From Ehretia macrophylla (Eukaryota > Streptophyta > Magnoliopsida > Boraginales > Ehretiaceae): DNA of 64,000 bases. The notes beneath the pieces were generated by a model. The model saw nothing but the letters and a program-made list of their open reading frames with translations, was not told the DNA's origin and did not search any database. Shown piece after piece: positions 60,567-64,000 of this stretch (the stretch's first letter is position 1; each line of letters opens with the position of its first letter). Both the position numbers and the translations under genes were made by a program. Where the stretch lies: assembly GCA_037974665.1 (NCBI GenBank), contig CM075768.1, positions 13,011,001 to 13,075,000 of the forward strand. Direction: 5' to 3'.

Positions 60567-62418
60567 ACTAATCCTATATCTACAACCCCATATAGGATGG
60601 CTCCCCCTGAGTTGTAGGAGTTGAAAATTCAGCTACAGGGCTTGCTTGGAAAAAGTTTTATACAGCCTAGCTCTTCACTGTGGGGTGCTCCTGTGTCATT
60701 TGTAAAGGTTAAAGATAGCACTTTACGTTTGTCTATAGATTATCGGAGTCTTAATCAGGTGACTGTGAAAAACAAATATCTATTGCCATTGATTGAGGAA
60801 TTGTTTGATCAGTTGCAAGGTGCTGTTGTGTATTCTAAATTTGATTTGAGACAGGGCTATTACCAATTGAGAATCCGGAAAGAAGATGTACCCAAGACTG
60901 CTTTCAGAACCAAGTATGGTCACTATGAATTCTTTGTACAGCCATTTGGATTGACAAATGCTCCAACTGCCTTTATGAACTTGATGCAGAGAGTGCTCAG
61001 ACCATACCTTGACCAATTTGTTGTGATTTTCATTGACGATATATTGGTATATTCAAAGTCTGAGGAAGAACATGAAGAACACTTGAGAATTGTGTTGCGG
61101 ACTTTGTAGGAACATAAACTATTTGCTAAATTCTGCAAGTGTGAATTCTGGTTAAAACAGGTTACCTTTTTGGGCCATATAATCTCGCAAGAGGGAATTT
61201 CTGTTGATCCTGCAAAAATTGAGGTAGTGTTGGCGTAGAAGAGACCTGACACTGTTATGCAGGTTCGTAGTTTTTTGGGATTGGCTGGTTATTATAGGAG
61301 ATTTGTTAAGGACTTTTCTAAAATTGCTGGACCATTGACTTCCTTAACTCAAAAGAAAACCGTGTATAACTGAGATGACAAATGTGAGACCAATTTTCAG
61401 GAATTGAAGAAGAGACTTACTACTACTCCTATCTTTGCACTGCCTGAGAGGACTGATAATCTGGTGATTTACAGTGATGTTTCAAATGAAGGTTTGGGTT
61501 GTGTTCTTATGCAAAATGGTAAGGTGATAGCTTATACCTCGAGAAAATTGAAGTCCTATGAACTTAATTATCTTACACATGATCTTGAGCTTGTCGCTGT
61601 TGTCTTTTCTTTAAAGAAATGACAACATTACTTGTAGGGTAATAAATTTGAAGTATTTACTGATCATAAAAGTTTGAAATATCTATTTTCTCATAAAGAC
61701 TTAAATATGAGGCAAAGACGTTGGCTAGAGTTGTTGAATGATTATAACTGTACCATTAGCTACTTTCCAGGTAAAGCTAACACCGTTTCAAATGCATTGA
61801 GCCGAAAGGCTACTGTGGCCAGTTTGATTATAAAGAACTGGGAAACTATGGAAGAGTTGTGTCTGTAGAGACTGGAGGCTTTAGGCATTGGTATTCAATT
61901 TGCAAGCCTACAAATTCAATCCTTATTGTTATCTAGAATCAGGGAAGCACAACAATCCGATCCTCAGTTATTAAAGATTCTACAAAAGTCAAAAGGGGGA
62001 TAGTCTGATTTTGAGTTGCATGATGATGGTCTACTCAAGTATAAAAGCAAAATTTGTATTCCTAGTGATTCAGCTGTGAAAAATGAAATTCTTGCAGAAG
62101 CTCACAACACTAAATATACTATCCATCCCGGTAGCACCAAGATGTATCGAGACCTGAAACAAAACTTATGGTAGAACAATATGAAGAGAGAAATAGTTGA
62201 CTACATGGCTAAATGTCTGATTTGTCAAAAAGTTAAAGCTGAACATCAGAGACCTGCAGGACTGTTGCAACCATTAGACATTCGTGAGTGAAAATGGGAT
62301 CATATTACCACGGATTTAATGTTTGATTGTCGAGATCACCGAGGGGCAATGATTCTGTGTAGGTTATTGTTGATAGATTGATGAAGATTTCACATTTTAT
62401 TGCTACAAAGAAGGCCGA
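60567..62418 (+). pseudogene. pol: Element F reverse transcriptase - RNase H - integrase, truncated
   Basis: [55 protein letters not shown] and [11 protein letters not shown] (61030), then FLGHIISQEGISVDPAKIE and SFLGLAGYYRRFVKDFSKIA. RNase [39 protein letters not shown]. Integrase: H-H-C-C finger (AEAHNT...IHPGSTKMY...CLICQKVK) and the start of the core (DHITTDLMF), then ending in SHFIATKKAD. Stops in the frame: 60615, 61107, 61236, 61371, 61620, 61635, 61866, 62001, 62172 and 62289. A one-base frame change lies near 62325, with TAG at 62360 in the new frame. The order RT-RH-IN and the GISVDPAKIE motif fit the Tekay/Del chromoviruses. It is cut off by the LTR at 62420. Confidence 0.88.
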
Positions 62419-62419
62419 C

Positions 62420-64000
62420 TGTGATACCCCGAACCCGGCATGCATTTAATGGCATTTAATTGCATTTAATTAAGTGTCATCTTAAATGTTAGTATTTAAT
62501 TGCATTTGATTACTTGTTTATTATATCTTGTTTATTTGTATCTTAGCATTAACTTCATAATTCTTTAAAATATTCTAGAAATAGTTAAAACAATTATTTT
62601 TAAATGAATATTGATTATTTTGATTGTTTTGATTATTTTAATAATTGGTTTTAATTGTCTTGCATTAAAATTACTCGGTTTTCAATTAAAAGATGAAAGT
62701 AACTCCGAGCCGAAGTGAATTTTAAACTATTCCACTATTCTACTTTTCAAAAAAATTATAGTTTTCTATTATTTCTCATTACTTTATTAGCGATCATTTA
62801 TTGACCGTTTGATCGTAGCATTTCGAAAATGAGAGTTAGAGAAATATTTTTCGAATTTCGTGAATAATGTTTTTAGTTTAATTTAGCTAGTTTTAGTTGG
62901 TTTTCATTAAAATTGCATTGTTTTAACTTGAATTAGATTAAATGGCATCAAAATAAGCTAAGTTGACCAATTTAACTTGAATTTTGACTTTGCAAAATGA
63001 CCAATTTGCCCTTGAGGCTTTGTCATCTTTTAAATAGCCAAAATTAAGAAAAATTGACAAAAAAAACAAAACCAAAAATGGCCCTTAAGTCCTCCCTTGG
63101 CCGAAGTTTAAGGAGAAAAGGAAAAAAAATAATTTTCCATTTTTAAGCCAAAATCATGCGTGGAATTGCTCGGGGGTCGTGGCTCGGGTCTTCAATCTCT
63201 GTGAGGGTTTTCACGCTTTTGTGCATTTAAATTCGAATTTGAATTTTGTGTCAAATTTTTAGATTTGATATATAATGTGTTATAATGCCTATAATTGCTT
63301 GATGTAGCTTCCTTTGAGTTCGTAGAGTATTGTTTGATAGTTATTTAGCAATTTTTACGATTGAAACTGCGTATTTAAAATTGAGGAAGAATAATGAATA
63401 GTGAATTATGAATAGTAAACCCTAGAATTTTGAATTTTGATCCGAATTGCGATTGCTTGATTTGGATAGGTGCCATTAGTGATAGAAAGATAAAATGTGC
63501 AATAAAAACGGACCGGCCTTTGATAAAATTGGGAATTAGACAAAGAAACGTAAAGGGGCCGTTTTACCAAAAGTTGACCGTGCTCGAATTGAGTTGGGGG
63601 TTTTGCAATTGAGGGTATGGAAGCACTTTTGGCGCTGTTGTGGCGTTGATTGAGTGACCGGTTAACATAGCTGTAGTTCAAACGCAGTAGGTAGAATTTC
63701 GGGCCTCAGGTGAGAAAGTGAAGTTTAGTGACATAGAAACGTGGCTTGTAGTGCCTAAGTGAATGTTGTGAAATCGGTTTCCTAATTCCGTAGCTCGTTT
63801 GCCCGTAATTGCCTTTGGAAGTTAGGGATTGAATAGTAATATTTGTCGTTTTCGTATTTGAACTGTTGTTACTTGTTTAATTGGTGTTCTTGTTGCTATT
63901 AATGATAGTTATGCTTGAAAAGTTAATTGAATGCTAGTATTGATTGTAAATGCTTGATATCTCGTTTATCGCCTCTAAACTGTATTGTTGTGCTATCGCT
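62420..64000 (+). mobile_element. Tekay-like LTR (G), inserted in F integrase, runs off window
   Basis: It starts TGTGATACCCCGAACCC after CCGAC (62415-62419, candidate target duplication). It is the reverse-complement match of solo LTR b: the window end corresponds to about 5232 of b, so roughly 1.1 kb of the LTR would remain outside. Whether it is solo or full length is unknown. The small ORFs near 63406-63681 are LTR sequence. Confidence 0.82.

Noticed and set aside
1-64000. A new defence, biosynthetic or signalling gene system
   Set aside because: All longer open frames are accounted for by retroelement genes or their shadows; no cluster of host genes is present.

Overview
This is plant nuclear DNA, most likely from a eudicot with a large, repeat-rich genome. 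I see no bacterial, organellar or CRISPR content and no clearly intact host gene. Nearly the whole window is LTR retrotransposon sequence from plant-restricted lineages, stacked by repeated insertion of one element into another. The only recognisable host-derived gene is a decayed SUMO gene at 25.5-28.5 kb.

Left block (1-18.97 kb). A Ty1/copia element of the Sirevirus type has the 3' half of its 5' LTR at 1975-2913, a primer-binding site, a broken gag, a decayed pol remnant, an array of polypurine motifs and a complete 3' LTR (17092-18968). Its 5' LTR is split by a Tekay-like Ty3/gypsy LTR (1-1974). Its interior is split by a solo LTR of the same family (4044-12923), which itself received two further solo LTRs (4123-7092 and 7131-9604).

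Middle block (18.97-32.6 kb). Older, eroded copia LTRs and a copia protease fragment surround the SUMO pseudogene. The pseudogene keeps both introns but has lost two pieces of exon 2. A tRNA-derived SINE with an 11-bp target duplication sits in intron 1. A long-inverted-repeat element, a MITE-like element, a GCCCA-rich repeat and a 78-bp tandem duplication fill the rest.

Right block (32.6-64 kb). An Athila-type Ty3/gypsy element on the + strand (B) starts at 32622. Its 5' LTR is split by a solo Tekay-like LTR (34312-52264). That LTR contains another solo LTR (35341-37744) and a complete Athila element on the - strand (A, 40584-52120; LTRs about 1768 bp, 5-bp duplication ATGCA). B resumes at 52270 with primer site, gag, protease and RT until a Tekay-like element (F) cuts the RT at 55859/55860. 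F has a 2.5-kb LTR, an initiator-Met-type primer site and gag-pol in essentially one frame broken by many stop codons. F's integrase is cut at 62420 by another LTR that runs off the window.

The pol genes mostly carry stops of the kind left by C-to-T and G-to-A change, as expected for long-methylated transposons. The solo LTRs show that recombination has removed element interiors. The most notable unexplained structures are two conserved palindromes in the Tekay-like LTRs and a palindromic repeat array interleaved with polypurine motifs in the Sirevirus. I found no convincing new biological system.
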